A stretch of DNA of 64,000 bases from Tomitella biformata AHU 1821 (lineage in GTDB: Bacteria > Actinomycetota > Actinomycetes > Mycobacteriales > Mycobacteriaceae): NCBI RefSeq assembly GCF_000524475.1, contig NZ_BAVQ01000083.1:62001-126000 (forward strand), in the 5' to 3' direction. Position 1 is the stretch's first letter; every line of letters begins with the position of its first letter. A program made the position numbers and the translations under genes. Below, piece by piece: positions 1 through 8,488 of the stretch. The notes below the pieces were generated by a model, which was not told where the DNA came from, searched no databases, and was given only the letters and a program-made list of their open reading frames with translations.

Positions 1-3
1 TGG

Positions 4-642
4 GTGCTGCGCAATAAGGCGTACACCCCTTGGTACCTGGTTCGTTACTACCGCCTGGCGAAGTTCCGGCTGGCGAACCCGCACGTGATCTTGAAGGGGA
101 TGCTCTTCCTCGGCAAGAACGTGGAGATCCACTCGACGCCCGGGCTCTCGCGCCTGGAGATCGGCAAGTGGGTCCACATCGGCGACGGCAATGCCATCCG
201 CTGCCACGAGGGCTCGCTGCGCATCGGCGACAAGTGCGTGTTCGGCAAGGACAACGTCGTCAACTGCTACGTCGACATCGAGCTCGGCGCGTCGACGCTG
301 GTGGCCGACTGGTGCTATATCTGCGACTTCGACCACGTCACCGACAACATCCACGTGCCGATCAAGGATCAGGGCATCGTCAAGGGCCCCGTCCGCATCG
401 GCCCGGACACCTGGCTGGCCGCGAAGGTCACCGTGCTGCGTGACACCAAGGTCGGCCGCGGGTGCGTCCTGGGCGCGCACGCCGTCGTCAAGGGCGATAT
501 CCCGGACTACAGCATCGCCGTCGGCGCGCCGGCCCGAGTGGTGCGCAACCGGCAGATCGACTGGGACTCGAAGGCTGAGAAGCGCGCCGAGATCGAGGCC
601 GCGCTGGCGGACATCGAGCGCAAGAAGGCTGCCACGAGCTAG
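4..642 (+). CDS. hexapeptide-repeat (left-handed beta-helix) acyltransferase, Rv3034c-like
   Basis: The 212-residue protein is built of hexapeptide repeats. Turns of [I/V]G-type sextets run from about residue 52 to 180 (IGKWVHIGDG, LRIGDKCVFG, VRIGPDTW) and end in the VGAPARVV signature of the maltose/serine O-acetyltransferase group. FDH at 109-111 holds the probable catalytic His. The family transfers acetyl or other acyl groups from acyl-CoA to sugars or polysaccharides. In M. tuberculosis the counterpart Rv3034c lies beside the methylglucose lipopolysaccharide genes, so a role in acylating that polysaccharide is inferred. The GTG at position 4 opens the frame, but the gene could start before the window, since the mycobacterial protein is longer. 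The acyl donor and acceptor are unknown. Confidence 0.75.
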   Translation: MLRNKAYTPWYLVRYYRLAKFRLANPHVILKGMLFLGKNVEIHSTPGLSRLEIGKWVHIGDGNAIRCHEGSLRIGDKCVFGKDNVVNCYVDIELGASTLVADWCYICDFDHVTDNIHVPIKDQGIVKGPVRIGPDTWLAAKVTVLRDTKVGRGCVLGAHAVVKGDIPDYSIAVGAPARVVRNRQIDWDSKAEKRAEIEAALADIERKKAATS

Positions 643-647
643 CTGGG

Positions 648-1361
648 CTAGGGCGTGGACCAGTGGTCCGCTAGTCCTGGCATAACGGTGAAGGTGCTGC
701 GGTGGAAGTCGATCAGGCCCTGCCCCTTCATCCGCATGAGCTCGCGGGAGAGCGCCGCACGGTCGACGCCGAGGTAGTCGGCCAGCTCCGCGCGGGAGAA
801 GACCACGGTGAAGTCCGCCGACCCATGGGCGCGCTGCTGCTCGGCGAGGAACAGCACGACTCTATCGCGCAGGGACTTTCGGGACACGATCCGCAACTTC
901 GCCTGCAGCATGCGGTTCTTCGCCGACATCACCCGGAACAGATTCTCGACGACCCTGCTCCGCAGGTGGCACAGCGGGCCCGTCGAGTGCACTATCTTTT
1001 CCATGCCCAGCAGCAGGGCCTCGCCGGGCCGCGCGCCGGTGACGGAGTGCTCGGTGTGCTGGAGATCGTGGGTGAGCATGTCCTCGGCGAACACCTCACC
1101 GGCCGTCATCGCGCTGACGAGGTGGCGGGTGCCGTTGGCGTCGTGGGTGCTGGCGAAAACTGAGCCGTCGAGCACCAGTCCGACCACGCTCGTCCGCGAG
1201 TTGCCCGCGACCAGTGTCTCGCCGCTGCCGAAGCGCACCCTCTGCGCGCCCAGGCAGTCGGTCACCTGGACGATCTCGCTTTCTTCGAATCCCGCGAACA
1301 GAGCGCTGCCCGCGACCTGGCGAACCCAGGTATCCGTCCTTCGCTCCACCGCTAGGCCCAC
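648..1361 (-). CDS. Crp/Fnr-family transcriptional regulator
   Basis: An N-terminal cNMP-binding-like beta-roll is followed by a dimer helix (SRVVENLFRVMSAKNRML) and a C-terminal Crp winged helix with recognition helix DRAALSRELMRMK. The GTG at 1361 is chosen because GAGAGG lies nine bases upstream. A TTG at 1397 would add 12 residues but would put a perfect palindrome inside the coding region. Only two cysteines are present, so an FNR-type iron-sulfur cluster, which needs four, is unlikely. The cAMP-contacting motif of true CRP is not evident. The ligand may be haem, nitric oxide or another small molecule, as in HcpR/DNR-type members; this is inference. The gene diverges from the cupin/ABC operon and probably regulates it and itself. 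Confidence 0.85.
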   Translation of the reverse strand: MGLAVERRTDTWVRQVAGSALFAGFEESEIVQVTDCLGAQRVRFGSGETLVAGNSRTSVVGLVLDGSVFASTHDANGTRHLVSAMTAGEVFAEDMLTHDLQHTEHSVTGARPGEALLLGMEKIVHSTGPLCHLRSRVVENLFRVMSAKNRMLQAKLRIVSRKSLRDRVVLFLAEQQRAHGSADFTVVFSRAELADYLGVDRAALSRELMRMKGQGLIDFHRSTFTVMPGLADHWSTP

Positions 1362-1383
1362 TGTGTCCCACCTCTCATTCGGG

Positions 1384-1399
1384 GGTTGCCATGGCAACC
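1384..1399. promoter_or_regulatory. perfect 16-bp palindrome, candidate operator of the Crp/Fnr regulator
   Basis: GGTTGCCATGGCAACC is a perfect inverted repeat lying 23 to 38 bases upstream of the regulator's preferred GTG start. Its core TTGCC-AT-GGCAA has the TTG...CAA geometry of FNR/HcpR/DNR sites. Autoregulation, or joint control of the divergent operon, is inferred. Confidence 0.5.
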
Positions 1400-1434
1400 G
1401 ACAACGGGCACTGGCATGTGCAAATCTCTATTGG

Positions 1435-1458
1435 TCAGGTTAGGTAAGGCTAACAGCC
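1435..1458 (+). promoter_or_regulatory. overlapping DtxR/IdeR iron boxes
   Basis: Two registers offset by five bases resemble the 19-bp IdeR/DtxR consensus TTAGGTTAGSCTAACCTAA. The site at 1440-1458 (TTAGGTAAGGCTAAC at its left) matches at 14 to 15 positions and the one at 1435-1453 at about 14. Overlapping half-sites are typical because these repressors bind as two dimers. The site lies 64 to 87 bases before the cupin start, so the cupin/ABC operon is probably derepressed at low iron. Confidence 0.7.
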
Positions 1459-1521
1459 GAGCCTTGCGGGGCGTTTGCCAGCCGCGGCGAACAGCCCATC
1501 ACCCGTAGAGAGAAGGCAACC

Positions 1522-1854
1522 ATGCCCGACGCGTCCTCAATCCTCATCGCCAATGGCCTACCCGCGCTGGCCGAGCAGAACCCCATCCTCGAGGGGAAGG
1601 TCTCCCCGCACTTCACCTACGACGGCACTGGTTTCCGCATCCGTCACCTCGCCTTCGACGCCGGAGCGGTCCTCGCGGAGCATAAGGCGCCGCTGCCCAT
1701 CATCGTGCAGGTGGTGGAGGGATCGGTGGAATTCACCGTGGACGGCCAGACGCACACCATGGGCACCGGCGCCATCCTGTATGTCGCGGCCGAGAACCCG
1801 CACGCGGTGGCCGCGCTCGAGCGGGCCCGCCTGATCGTCACGTTGGTCGGCTGA
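1522..1854 (+). CDS. small cupin-domain protein
   Basis: This 110-residue single-domain cupin has the two conserved motifs: HKAPLPIIVQVVEGSVEF, containing the first metal-ligand region, and the second around [17 protein letters not shown] Shine-Dalgarno sequence precedes the ATG. It is the first gene of the iron-box operon, and its stop overlaps the start of the substrate-binding protein gene by one base (TGATG). Stand-alone cupins of this size may be metal-binding enzymes or small-molecule sensors. Here it may process or sense the imported metal complex, but that is only context. Confidence 0.75.
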   Translation: MPDASSILIANGLPALAEQNPILEGKVSPHFTYDGTGFRIRHLAFDAGAVLAEHKAPLPIIVQVVEGSVEFTVDGQTHTMGTGAILYVAAENPHAVAALERARLIVTLVG

Positions 1855-2972
1855 TGGCCAAGTCAGGCCAGCTCCGCGTCCTGGCCCTCGCCGGCGCGCT
1901 GGCCGTGGCGCTCGCCGGCTGCTCCGCTAACACCACCGACACCGCCGCCCGCACAGAGGGCCCGGGGACCATCACCATCGTCGACCACACAGGCAACGAG
2001 GTCACCATCCCCGCCGACATCCAGCGGGTGGCCATCGACGAGATCCCGCTGGCGTCAACGTATGTCGCCTACAACGAGGGCTCAGCGCCGCACCTGGTCG
2101 GCATGTCTGACTCGGTGGTGCGCTCTCTCGAGAACACCGTCGTGGCGGATATCGCGCCGGAGGTCCTGGAGGTGGATACGAGCTATTACAAGAACGGCGA
2201 TCTCAACGTCGAGTCATTGCTCACGCTCGATCCCGATGTGGTCTTCTACAACGCGAACAACACCGAGCACGCCGCAATGTTCGCCGCCGCGGGTATCCCC
2301 GCCGTCGGGTTCTCCACGAATGGCGATCCCATCGTGGTGTATCAGGACTGGCTGCGCCTGTTGGAGGACGTCTTCCAGGAGCCCGACAAGATGGACGCGG
2401 TGATCGACCGGGGTACCGCGATGGTCGCCGAGACCCGGGCTCGAGCTGCCGGATTGGACGCCGGAGACAAGCAGAGCGTGCTGATCATCTACAACTACTC
2501 CGCGGGCGTCCTCCGAGTTGCGGGCGAGACGCCGTTTTTCGGCTATTACTGGTTGGAGACCGTGGGCGCCGACAACGCCGCCGTCGGCGCGCAGGGCGGG
2601 CTCGCTGCCGTCACCGCCGAGCAGGTGTTGGCGTGGGATCCCGACGTGGTCCTGATCGGCGGCTCCGGACCGGCTGGCATCACCTCCGAGCAACTGCTCT
2701 CGAACAGCGTCGACGGCCTCGATCTCTCGGCGCTGCGCGCGGTGCGGGAGGGCAAGGTCTACTCCAACGATCTCGGTATGTGGAGCTGGTTCACGCCGAA
2801 CCCCGACGCGCCCCTGATCGCCAACTGGCTGGGCCAGGTCATCTACCCGGCCGCGTTCGGCGACGTCGACCTTGTCGAGCAGACTCAGGACTACTACCAG
2901 CAGGCATATGGCTTCGAGCTGGGCGAAGAGCAGGCGCTCGCGATGTACCAGGGCTTCTTCTCGAATGAATGA
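1854..2972 (+). CDS. iron-complex ABC transporter substrate-binding lipoprotein
   Basis: The N-terminus MAKSGQLRVLALAGALAVALAGC is a lipoprotein signal with lipobox L-A-G-C and lipid-anchor Cys23. The mature 350-residue protein has the FecB/BtuF-like layout: an N-lobe starting ITIVDHTGNEVTIP, PDVVFYN in the middle, and the C-lobe WDPDVVLIGG motif. It would capture a ferric siderophore, haem or cobalamin-like ligand outside the membrane. The iron box favours an iron ligand. The gene is translationally coupled to the cupin before it and the permease after it (8-base overlap). The ligand cannot be read from sequence. Confidence 0.88.
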   Translation: MAKSGQLRVLALAGALAVALAGCSANTTDTAARTEGPGTITIVDHTGNEVTIPADIQRVAIDEIPLASTYVAYNEGSAPHLVGMSDSVVRSLENTVVADIAPEVLEVDTSYYKNGDLNVESLLTLDPDVVFYNANNTEHAAMFAAAGIPAVGFSTNGDPIVVYQDWLRLLEDVFQEPDKMDAVIDRGTAMVAETRARAAGLDAGDKQSVLIIYNYSAGVLRVAGETPFFGYYWLETVGADNAAVGAQGGLAAVTAEQVLAWDPDVVLIGGSGPAGITSEQLLSNSVDGLDLSALRAVREGKVYSNDLGMWSWFTPNPDAPLIANWLGQVIYPAAFGDVDLVEQTQDYYQQAYGFELGEEQALAMYQGFFSNE

Positions 2973-3990
2973 CCTCGCCGTCAGCAATGGGCGCCTCCGC
3001 TGGTGGGTGCCCCTTGCGCTTGTCCTGGTCTTGGCGGCGACAGCCGCGGTCGGCCTCGCGGTGGGGCGCTACCCGCTATCGCTTGGCGAGGTCGGCTCCG
3101 CGCTGAGTTCCAGACTCGGCGGGGCGGTCGTGAGTCCCGCGCTGGACTCGGTGGTGTTCGGTCTGCGGCTACCGCGCATCGCGCTCGCCGTCATCGTCGG
3201 GGCGGGACTCGCGTGCGCGGGGGCGGCGTTCCAGAGCATCTTCGCGAACCCGCTAGCCACTCCCGATACCCTTGGAGTCACTGCGGGGGCCTCCGTGGGC
3301 GCGGTCCTCGCGCTGGTGCTGAGCCTGCCGATGCTCGGCGTCCAGCTGGTCGCGCTGGTGTTCGGTCTGCTCGCGGTGGGGTTGACGATGGCGATCGCGC
3401 GGACCAACGGCCGCAGCAACATCGTCATGCTGATCCTGTCCGGCGTCGTCGTCGCGGCCATTGCCACAGCCCTGCTGTCAATCCTCAAGTACACGGCGGA
3501 CCCGAACGACAAGCTGCCGCAGATCACCTACTGGCTGATGGGTTCGCTCGCGGGCGCGAACGGCCAGGCCCTGCTCATCGGCGGCCCGATCATCGGGGTG
3601 GGCGTGGCGGTCATCGCCGCGCTGCGCTGGCGCCTGAACATCCTCGCGCTCAGCGAGGACGAGGCCCGGGCGTCGGGCATGAATATCCGCCGGGCGCGGG
3701 CGGTGATCATCGTGGCAGCCACACTGATCACCGCGTCGGCCGTCTCGATGTGCGGCCAGGTCGGGTGGGTGGGGCTGCTGATCCCGCACTGTGCACGCAT
3801 GCTCTGCGGCAACAACAACCGCCTCGTTGTGCCCGTAAGCATCTTCTTGGGTGCGATCTTCCTGGTGGTGATCGACACCCTCTCCCGCACGATCTCGGCA
3901 TCCGAGATCCCGATCTCCGTGCTCACCGCGGTGGTTGGCGCGCCATTTTTCGTGGTGCTCTTGCGCCAGACGGGAGGCAAGTGGGCATGA
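2965..3990 (+). CDS. FecCD/BtuC-family ABC transporter permease
   Basis: This 341-residue, strongly hydrophobic protein has the multi-helix layout of the FecCD family, including the landmarks RLPRIALAVIVGAGLACAGAAFQ near the N-terminus and GWVGLLIPHCAR toward the C-terminus. The ATG at 2965 lies inside the end of the substrate-binding gene (8-base overlap), and the stop overlaps the ATPase start (ATGA). Only one permease gene is present, so the transporter is probably a homodimer in the membrane. It passes the captured iron complex into the cytoplasm. Confidence 0.9.
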   Translation: MNDLAVSNGRLRWWVPLALVLVLAATAAVGLAVGRYPLSLGEVGSALSSRLGGAVVSPALDSVVFGLRLPRIALAVIVGAGLACAGAAFQSIFANPLATPDTLGVTAGASVGAVLALVLSLPMLGVQLVALVFGLLAVGLTMAIARTNGRSNIVMLILSGVVVAAIATALLSILKYTADPNDKLPQITYWLMGSLAGANGQALLIGGPIIGVGVAVIAALRWRLNILALSEDEARASGMNIRRARAVIIVAATLITASAVSMCGQVGWVGLLIPHCARMLCGNNNRLVVPVSIFLGAIFLVVIDTLSRTISASEIPISVLTAVVGAPFFVVLLRQTGGKWA

Positions 3991-4802
3991 CGCTCACAGT
4001 CGCGGACGGCACCTTCGGGTACCGCCGACAGCACCCGATCTTGAAAGATATCTCGTTCGCCATCGAGCCCGGCGAGATCCTCGCCATCCTCGGCCCCAAT
4101 GGCGTTGGCAAGACCACACTGCTCCGCTGCATGATCGGCCTGGAGAAGTGGAACAGCGGGACCAGCGCACTAGACGGGGTGGACATCGCCACAATGCGGC
4201 CGACGCAATTGTGGCGGCGGATCGCCTACGTGCCGCAGTCGCGCAACGCGGCCTCGGTGTCGCTGACTGGCCTCGACATGGTGACGATCGGGCGGAGCGC
4301 GCATCTGCCCACACTGGCACAACCCGGCGCGCGGGAGGCGAGGATGGCGGCGGAAGTGATGGCAGAGATCGGCATCGAGCACCTGCGGGACGTGCCGTGC
4401 GGGCAAATGAGCGGCGGCCAATTCCAGATGGTGCTCATCGCGCGGGCTCTGATCGCCGAGCCGTCGCTGCTGGTGCTCGACGAGCCGGAGACGGGCCTGG
4501 ACTTCAAGAACCAGCTGATCGTCCTCGACCTGCTGGACAGGCTCGCCCACACCCGCGAGATCTCTGTGGTGATGAACACGCACTACCCGACGCACGCGCT
4601 CCGGATCGCCGACCGGTCGCTCCTGCTCAGCGGCGATGGCGAGCCCTGCGTCGGGCCCACCGAGGACGTGATCACGGACGAGAACATGCGGCGGGTGTTC
4701 GGCGTCGTGGTGCATCTGGCTCGGGTGGAGGTCGACGGCGAGATCCATCAGAGCGTGCTGCCCCTGCGCGTGGCTACCGGTCCGGCAGCGGCCGCGCGAT
4801 GA
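3987..4802 (+). CDS. iron-complex ABC transporter ATP-binding protein
   Basis: The 271-residue nucleotide-binding subunit has Walker A GPNGVGKTT (36-44), the Q-loop YVPQ (about 81-84), an ABC signature MSGGQ (141-145), Walker B LLVLDEPETGLD (161-172) and the H-loop His199. This is the FecE/BtuD type. The ATG follows GGGAGG and overlaps the permease stop. It closes the operon of cupin, binding protein, permease and ATPase. Its last 29 bases overlap the end of the convergent glycosyltransferase gene, which suggests that the cassette was fitted tightly into an existing locus. Confidence 0.9.
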   Translation: MTLTVADGTFGYRRQHPILKDISFAIEPGEILAILGPNGVGKTTLLRCMIGLEKWNSGTSALDGVDIATMRPTQLWRRIAYVPQSRNAASVSLTGLDMVTIGRSAHLPTLAQPGAREARMAAEVMAEIGIEHLRDVPCGQMSGGQFQMVLIARALIAEPSLLVLDEPETGLDFKNQLIVLDLLDRLAHTREISVVMNTHYPTHALRIADRSLLLSGDGEPCVGPTEDVITDENMRRVFGVVVHLARVEVDGEIHQSVLPLRVATGPAAAAR

Positions 4803-6033
4803 TCACCGGGCGCGCGAGGGGCACGGGCTCGTGGCGCTCGGCGCGGGCGTAGACCCGTGCCGTTTGCTCCGCGACGTGCGTCCACGTGAACTCCGCGGTC
4901 AGCCGCACATACGCCTGCTCGGCGAGCTCCTGCGCGCGGGCAGAGTCCTCGAGCGAGCGGCAGGCGGCCTTCGCCAGGCCCTCGGCGTCGCCGGGCTCGA
5001 AGGAGAACCCGGTGATGCCGTCCACCACGGCCTCGCCAAGCCCGCCCGCGGTGGACGCGACGACGGGGGCGCCGGCCGCCGCGGCCTCCAGGGCCACGAT
5101 GCCGAACGGCTCATAGCGGCTGGGCAGCACGATGGCGTCGGCGGCGTGCAGGCGTTCGAGCAGCTCAACGTGGTCGAGGCGGCCGAGGAAGATCACGGCA
5201 TTGGTCACGTCGTGCTCGGCGGCCTGCTCGATCAACCACTGGTGCTGGGTGCCCTCGCCCGCGATCGTCAGCGTGGTGCCAGGGAACTCCGCGCGGATGG
5301 CGGGCAGCGCGGCGATCGCGTCCTGCACGCCCTTCTCGTACTCGAGCCGCCCCACATACAGCAGCTGCGGGGGGCCGTCGTGCTTGGTCCGCGGCCGGAA
5401 CGTCCACGTGGCGAGGTCGATGCCATTGCGGATGATGGAGATCGGCGGCAGATCGGGGCCGAAGAGGGTGCTGACCTCGCCATCCATCGACTGCGAGCAC
5501 GCGATCAGCCCGTCGGAGGAGTTTGCCAGCCACCACTCCACGGAGTGCACCTGGCGGTTCATGTTGCTCGAGACCCAGCCGCCGTGCCGCCCGGCCTCCG
5601 TGGCGTGGATGGTGCTCACGAGCGGTGCCTTGAAGTGCTCGGCGAGGGCGATCGCGGGGTGCGCGACGAGCCAGTCGTGCGCGTGGATCACCTCGGGGGC
5701 CCACGGTGCGCCGTCGAAGGGCCCGTCGAGCTCGCCGGCGCCCAGTGCGAGGCCCGCGCGGATCATCGCGTGGCCCATGGCGAGGGTCCACGCCATCATG
5801 TCCTCGCCGAAGACGAAGTGCGGCGGGTCCTCGGCGACGGCGATCACGCGCACGCCCTCTGCGAGGTGGTCGACGGTGGGGTGGCTGCGCCCGTCCGTGC
5901 CCGACGGCCGCCGCGAGAGCACAACGACGTCGTGGCCCTGCTCCGCGAGGTGCACGGCGAGGTGGTGCACGTGCCGGCCCAGGCCGCCGACGATCACCGG
6001 CGGGTACTCCCACGAGATCATCAGGATCTTCAC
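4774..6033 (-). CDS. GT4-family alpha-glucosyltransferase (Rv3032-like)
   Basis: The 419-residue GT-B glycosyltransferase begins MKILMISWEYPPVIVGGLG, the glycogen-synthase-type donor loop, and carries the GT4 E-x7-E motif EPFGIVALE at 308-316. M. tuberculosis Rv3032 is an alpha-1,4-glucosyltransferase implicated in elongating methylglucose lipopolysaccharides and contributing to glycogen and capsular glucan. The same role is inferred because the neighbours match. Its start overlaps the GH57 gene's stop by four bases (ATGA), so the three minus-strand genes look like one operon. The 3' end overlaps the convergent ABC ATPase. Confidence 0.88.
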   Translation of the reverse strand: MKILMISWEYPPVIVGGLGRHVHHLAVHLAEQGHDVVVLSRRPSGTDGRSHPTVDHLAEGVRVIAVAEDPPHFVFGEDMMAWTLAMGHAMIRAGLALGAGELDGPFDGAPWAPEVIHAHDWLVAHPAIALAEHFKAPLVSTIHATEAGRHGGWVSSNMNRQVHSVEWWLANSSDGLIACSQSMDGEVSTLFGPDLPPISIIRNGIDLATWTFRPRTKHDGPPQLLYVGRLEYEKGVQDAIAALPAIRAEFPGTTLTIAGEGTQHQWLIEQAAEHDVTNAVIFLGRLDHVELLERLHAADAIVLPSRYEPFGIVALEAAAAGAPVVASTAGGLGEAVVDGITGFSFEPGDAEGLAKAACRSLEDSARAQELAEQAYVRLTAEFTWTHVAEQTARVYARAERHEPVPLARPVIIARPLPDR

Positions 6034-7592
6034 GAGGACTCCTTGCTAAGCCGTCGTGCGTCCAGGCCCGGGAACAGCCCGTCCGCGCGGTGCCACGCGG
6101 CCGCCAGCTGCTGCGCGCGCGCCGTGTTGCCGCCGCGGTGTGCGGCGATGATCTCCCGCATCGCGTGGGCGTGCTTGTGCGCGCGGTCGCGGGCGTAGCC
6201 GGCGGCGGTGTCCTTGCTGACCATGAACGCCCAGTCGCTGGCGATGGCCAGCAGAGCCTCCCTCAGCACCTGGTCGGCGACGAGATCCCTTCCGCCAGCA
6301 GCTAATTCGTCGTCAACGAAGGCGAGCGCCTCCGCAACGACCTCCGCGTTGAGCTGCACCAGGTCCTGGACCTGATCGCCGGCCCACACCCGCCAGTCCT
6401 TGCCCGAGCCCCAGGAGGACTCGGGCAGGTCGATGGGCTCGCCGACGTAGCCCTCGCGTCGGGCCCGGTCCAGGGTGCCCACGTTGATCCCGGCGGCGGG
6501 CAGCGCGCGCAGCACCTGCTCGAGAAACTGCGGGCCCTCGTGCCACCAGTGCCCGAACAGTTCGGTGTCGAACGCGGCGACCACGAGGGCGTCGCGCCCG
6601 ATGCGCTCGGACTCCTCGCGCAGGCGGGCCCGGACGGCCTCGACGAAGTCCGCGACGTGTTTGTCGACCGCGACAGCCGCGAGCGCCGGGTCGTACGGTT
6701 TCTTCTGCTCGGACGAGGTGGTCTTGCTGGTCACACGCGCCGGCTTGAGGCCGGTGTCGTGGTCGTAGGTGTGGAAGTCGCGGTAGGCGCCGTCGCCCGG
6801 GTAGCCGGACTTGGGGGACCAGACGCGGTAGCTGACGGTGAGGTCGCGGCCGAAGGCGACGACGCCCGAGTCGCCGACCGGCCGGCCCAGCGAGGTGTCC
6901 CCGCGCAGCGACGGGCCGTCGACCATGAAGTGGCTGACGCTGGCGTCGGCATAGCCGGACTCCATGCCGGGGGTGAACGCGCACTCAGGCGCCCAAAGCC
7001 CTTGGGGCCGTGCACCCCAACGAGTCTTGGCGTCCTCGAGCCCCTCGTCGAGGGAGAAGGCGCGCAGGCGGGGGTCGAGCAGCGGCTGGAACGGGTGCAT
7101 CAGCGGGCCGCCGAGCAGTTCGATGACGCCGGACTCGACGAGCGGGCGGATCACAGGGGAGCCGCCGTGGCGCCAGTGCGTCTCGAATTCCTCAAGCGCC
7201 GCAGCGGAATAGCGGTGCTCGCGGTGCCCGAGCTCGCGCAGGGCCGCGGTGCTGGAAGCGGTGCCGGCGGCCCCCGCCCCATTGGTCATCAGCGCGGCCT
7301 CGTGCGAGCGCAGCTGCCAATTGCCGAGCCAGTGGTGCATGGCCTCGAGGCAGTGCGGGTCGTCGAGCTGCGCCGCCAACACGGGCGTGATGCCGAGGGT
7401 GAGCAGCCCTGTGCGGCCCTCGTCGGCGAGCGTGCGGAGCGCGGCGAACACCGGGAGATACGTTGCGGCCCAAGACTGGTAGAGCCACTCCTCGCCGACG
7501 GGCCAGCGCCCGTGGTTGGCCAGCCACGGCAGATGGCTGTGGATGACGAGGGCGAACATGCCCGGCTCGGTCACCTCATATTGGTCGGTCAC
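6030..7592 (-). CDS. GH57-family alpha-glucan branching-type enzyme (Rv3031-like)
   Basis: The 520-residue protein starts with the GH57 hallmark HSHLPW (18-23). It carries the probable catalytic nucleophile Glu203 in LWAPECAF and the acid/base Asp342 in FDTELFGHWWHEG, followed by a DUF1957-like C-terminal helical domain. GH57 members of this type are 1,4-alpha-glucan branching enzymes. In mycobacteria it sits between the Rv3032 glucosyltransferase and the Rv3030 methyltransferase, and a role in the branched methylglucose polysaccharide is assumed. The GTG at 7592 forms a GTGA overlap with the methyltransferase stop; longer upstream frames run through that gene and are rejected. Confidence 0.87.
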   Translation of the reverse strand: MTDQYEVTEPGMFALVIHSHLPWLANHGRWPVGEEWLYQSWAATYLPVFAALRTLADEGRTGLLTLGITPVLAAQLDDPHCLEAMHHWLGNWQLRSHEAALMTNGAGAAGTASSTAALRELGHREHRYSAAALEEFETHWRHGGSPVIRPLVESGVIELLGGPLMHPFQPLLDPRLRAFSLDEGLEDAKTRWGARPQGLWAPECAFTPGMESGYADASVSHFMVDGPSLRGDTSLGRPVGDSGVVAFGRDLTVSYRVWSPKSGYPGDGAYRDFHTYDHDTGLKPARVTSKTTSSEQKKPYDPALAAVAVDKHVADFVEAVRARLREESERIGRDALVVAAFDTELFGHWWHEGPQFLEQVLRALPAAGINVGTLDRARREGYVGEPIDLPESSWGSGKDWRVWAGDQVQDLVQLNAEVVAEALAFVDDELAAGGRDLVADQVLREALLAIASDWAFMVSKDTAAGYARDRAHKHAHAMREIIAAHRGGNTARAQQLAAAWHRADGLFPGLDARRLSKESS

Positions 7593-8350
7593 GGCTTCAC
7601 CGCGATGGCGACCAGGTCCAGGCTCGCATCGATATCCGCCCCGATGAGGTCGAAGTCGGCGGTGGAGATCGCGGCGACGTCGGCGGTGAGCTCGGCGGGC
7701 CAGGGCTCGCCGGCCAGGGCACGTTCGATCTGCGCGTCGATGATGGAGCCGCCGTGTTTCGCGTCGAGCTCCTTCAGCCGGGGCCCGTGGTGCACGCCGG
7801 TCATCGACTCGACCACGAACTGGGAGTCGGTGAGCAGCTCCGTCATCTCCGCGGCGGAGAGCTCGCGGGTGTGGAACGGGTTCAGCGGGGTGTCGCGGCC
7901 GGGGGAGAACGTGATGCGGTTCGGGGTGGAGATCAGCAGCTTTCCGCCAGGCTTGAGAATGCGGAAGCACTCGTCGAGGAACTGCTTCTGGTCCCAGAGG
8001 TGCTCGATCACCTGGAAGTTCACCACCGCGTCAACACTGCTGCTGGCGAGCGGCAGCGTCGCGAGGTTCCCGCGAAGCACCGAGACCGACGGGTAGCGGC
8101 GGGCAACGTGGGCGGCGGCGGAGGCGTCATAGTCCACGCCGATCACATGGGTGGCCGTGCGGGAGATCAGGTCCGCGCCGTAGCCCTCGCCGAACCCGGC
8201 GTCGACGACGACCTTCCCGTCGCAGTGCCCAAGAAGGTCCAGGTACACCACCTCGTGGCGGCGGAACCAGTAGTTCTCCTCGGGGATGCCCGGGACGGTG
8301 CGCTCGCCGGTGAGGGGGAGCGGGGTGGCGGCGTCTGTTGAGTCGGTCAC
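7589..8350 (-). CDS. SAM-dependent methyltransferase (Rv3030-like)
   Basis: This 253-residue class I methyltransferase has SAM motif I VVVDAGFGEGYGAD (47-60), the acidic end of strand 2 (GVDYD) and a post-motif region FQVIEHLWDQ. M. tuberculosis Rv3030 is a proposed sugar O-methyltransferase for methylglucose lipopolysaccharide. The GTG at 8350 is preferred over the ATG at 8488, which would add 46 atypical residues and would lie inside an operator-like palindrome. It is the first gene of the minus-strand operon with the GH57 enzyme and glycosyltransferase, and it diverges from etfB. Confidence 0.82.
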   Translation of the reverse strand: MTDSTDAATPLPLTGERTVPGIPEENYWFRRHEVVYLDLLGHCDGKVVVDAGFGEGYGADLISRTATHVIGVDYDASAAAHVARRYPSVSVLRGNLATLPLASSSVDAVVNFQVIEHLWDQKQFLDECFRILKPGGKLLISTPNRITFSPGRDTPLNPFHTRELSAAEMTELLTDSQFVVESMTGVHHGPRLKELDAKHGGSIIDAQIERALAGEPWPAELTADVAAISTADFDLIGADIDASLDLVAIAVKP

Positions 8351-8468
8351 CTGTTGCACGCTAGTGGGTCGAGCGTCTGCAAGTTGCCCCAGGTGCACGC
8401 CAACGGGTGATTTCGCAGGTCGATCGCGGGTTATTGTGGCGGTCGACACCTGCCGTGGGGTGGCGTAA

Positions 8469-8488
8469 ATGTTACTGACGAGTAACAT
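8469..8488. promoter_or_regulatory. inverted repeat, TetR-type operator candidate before etfB
   Basis: ATGTTACT at 8469-8476 and AGTAACAT at 8481-8488 are perfect 8-base arms around a 4-base spacer, giving TTACT-N4-AGTAA. Spacing and symmetry fit TetR-family repressors. It lies in the divergent region between the methyltransferase and etfB, and control of etfBA by a lipid-responsive TetR protein is plausible. No regulator gene is adjacent. Confidence 0.5.
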
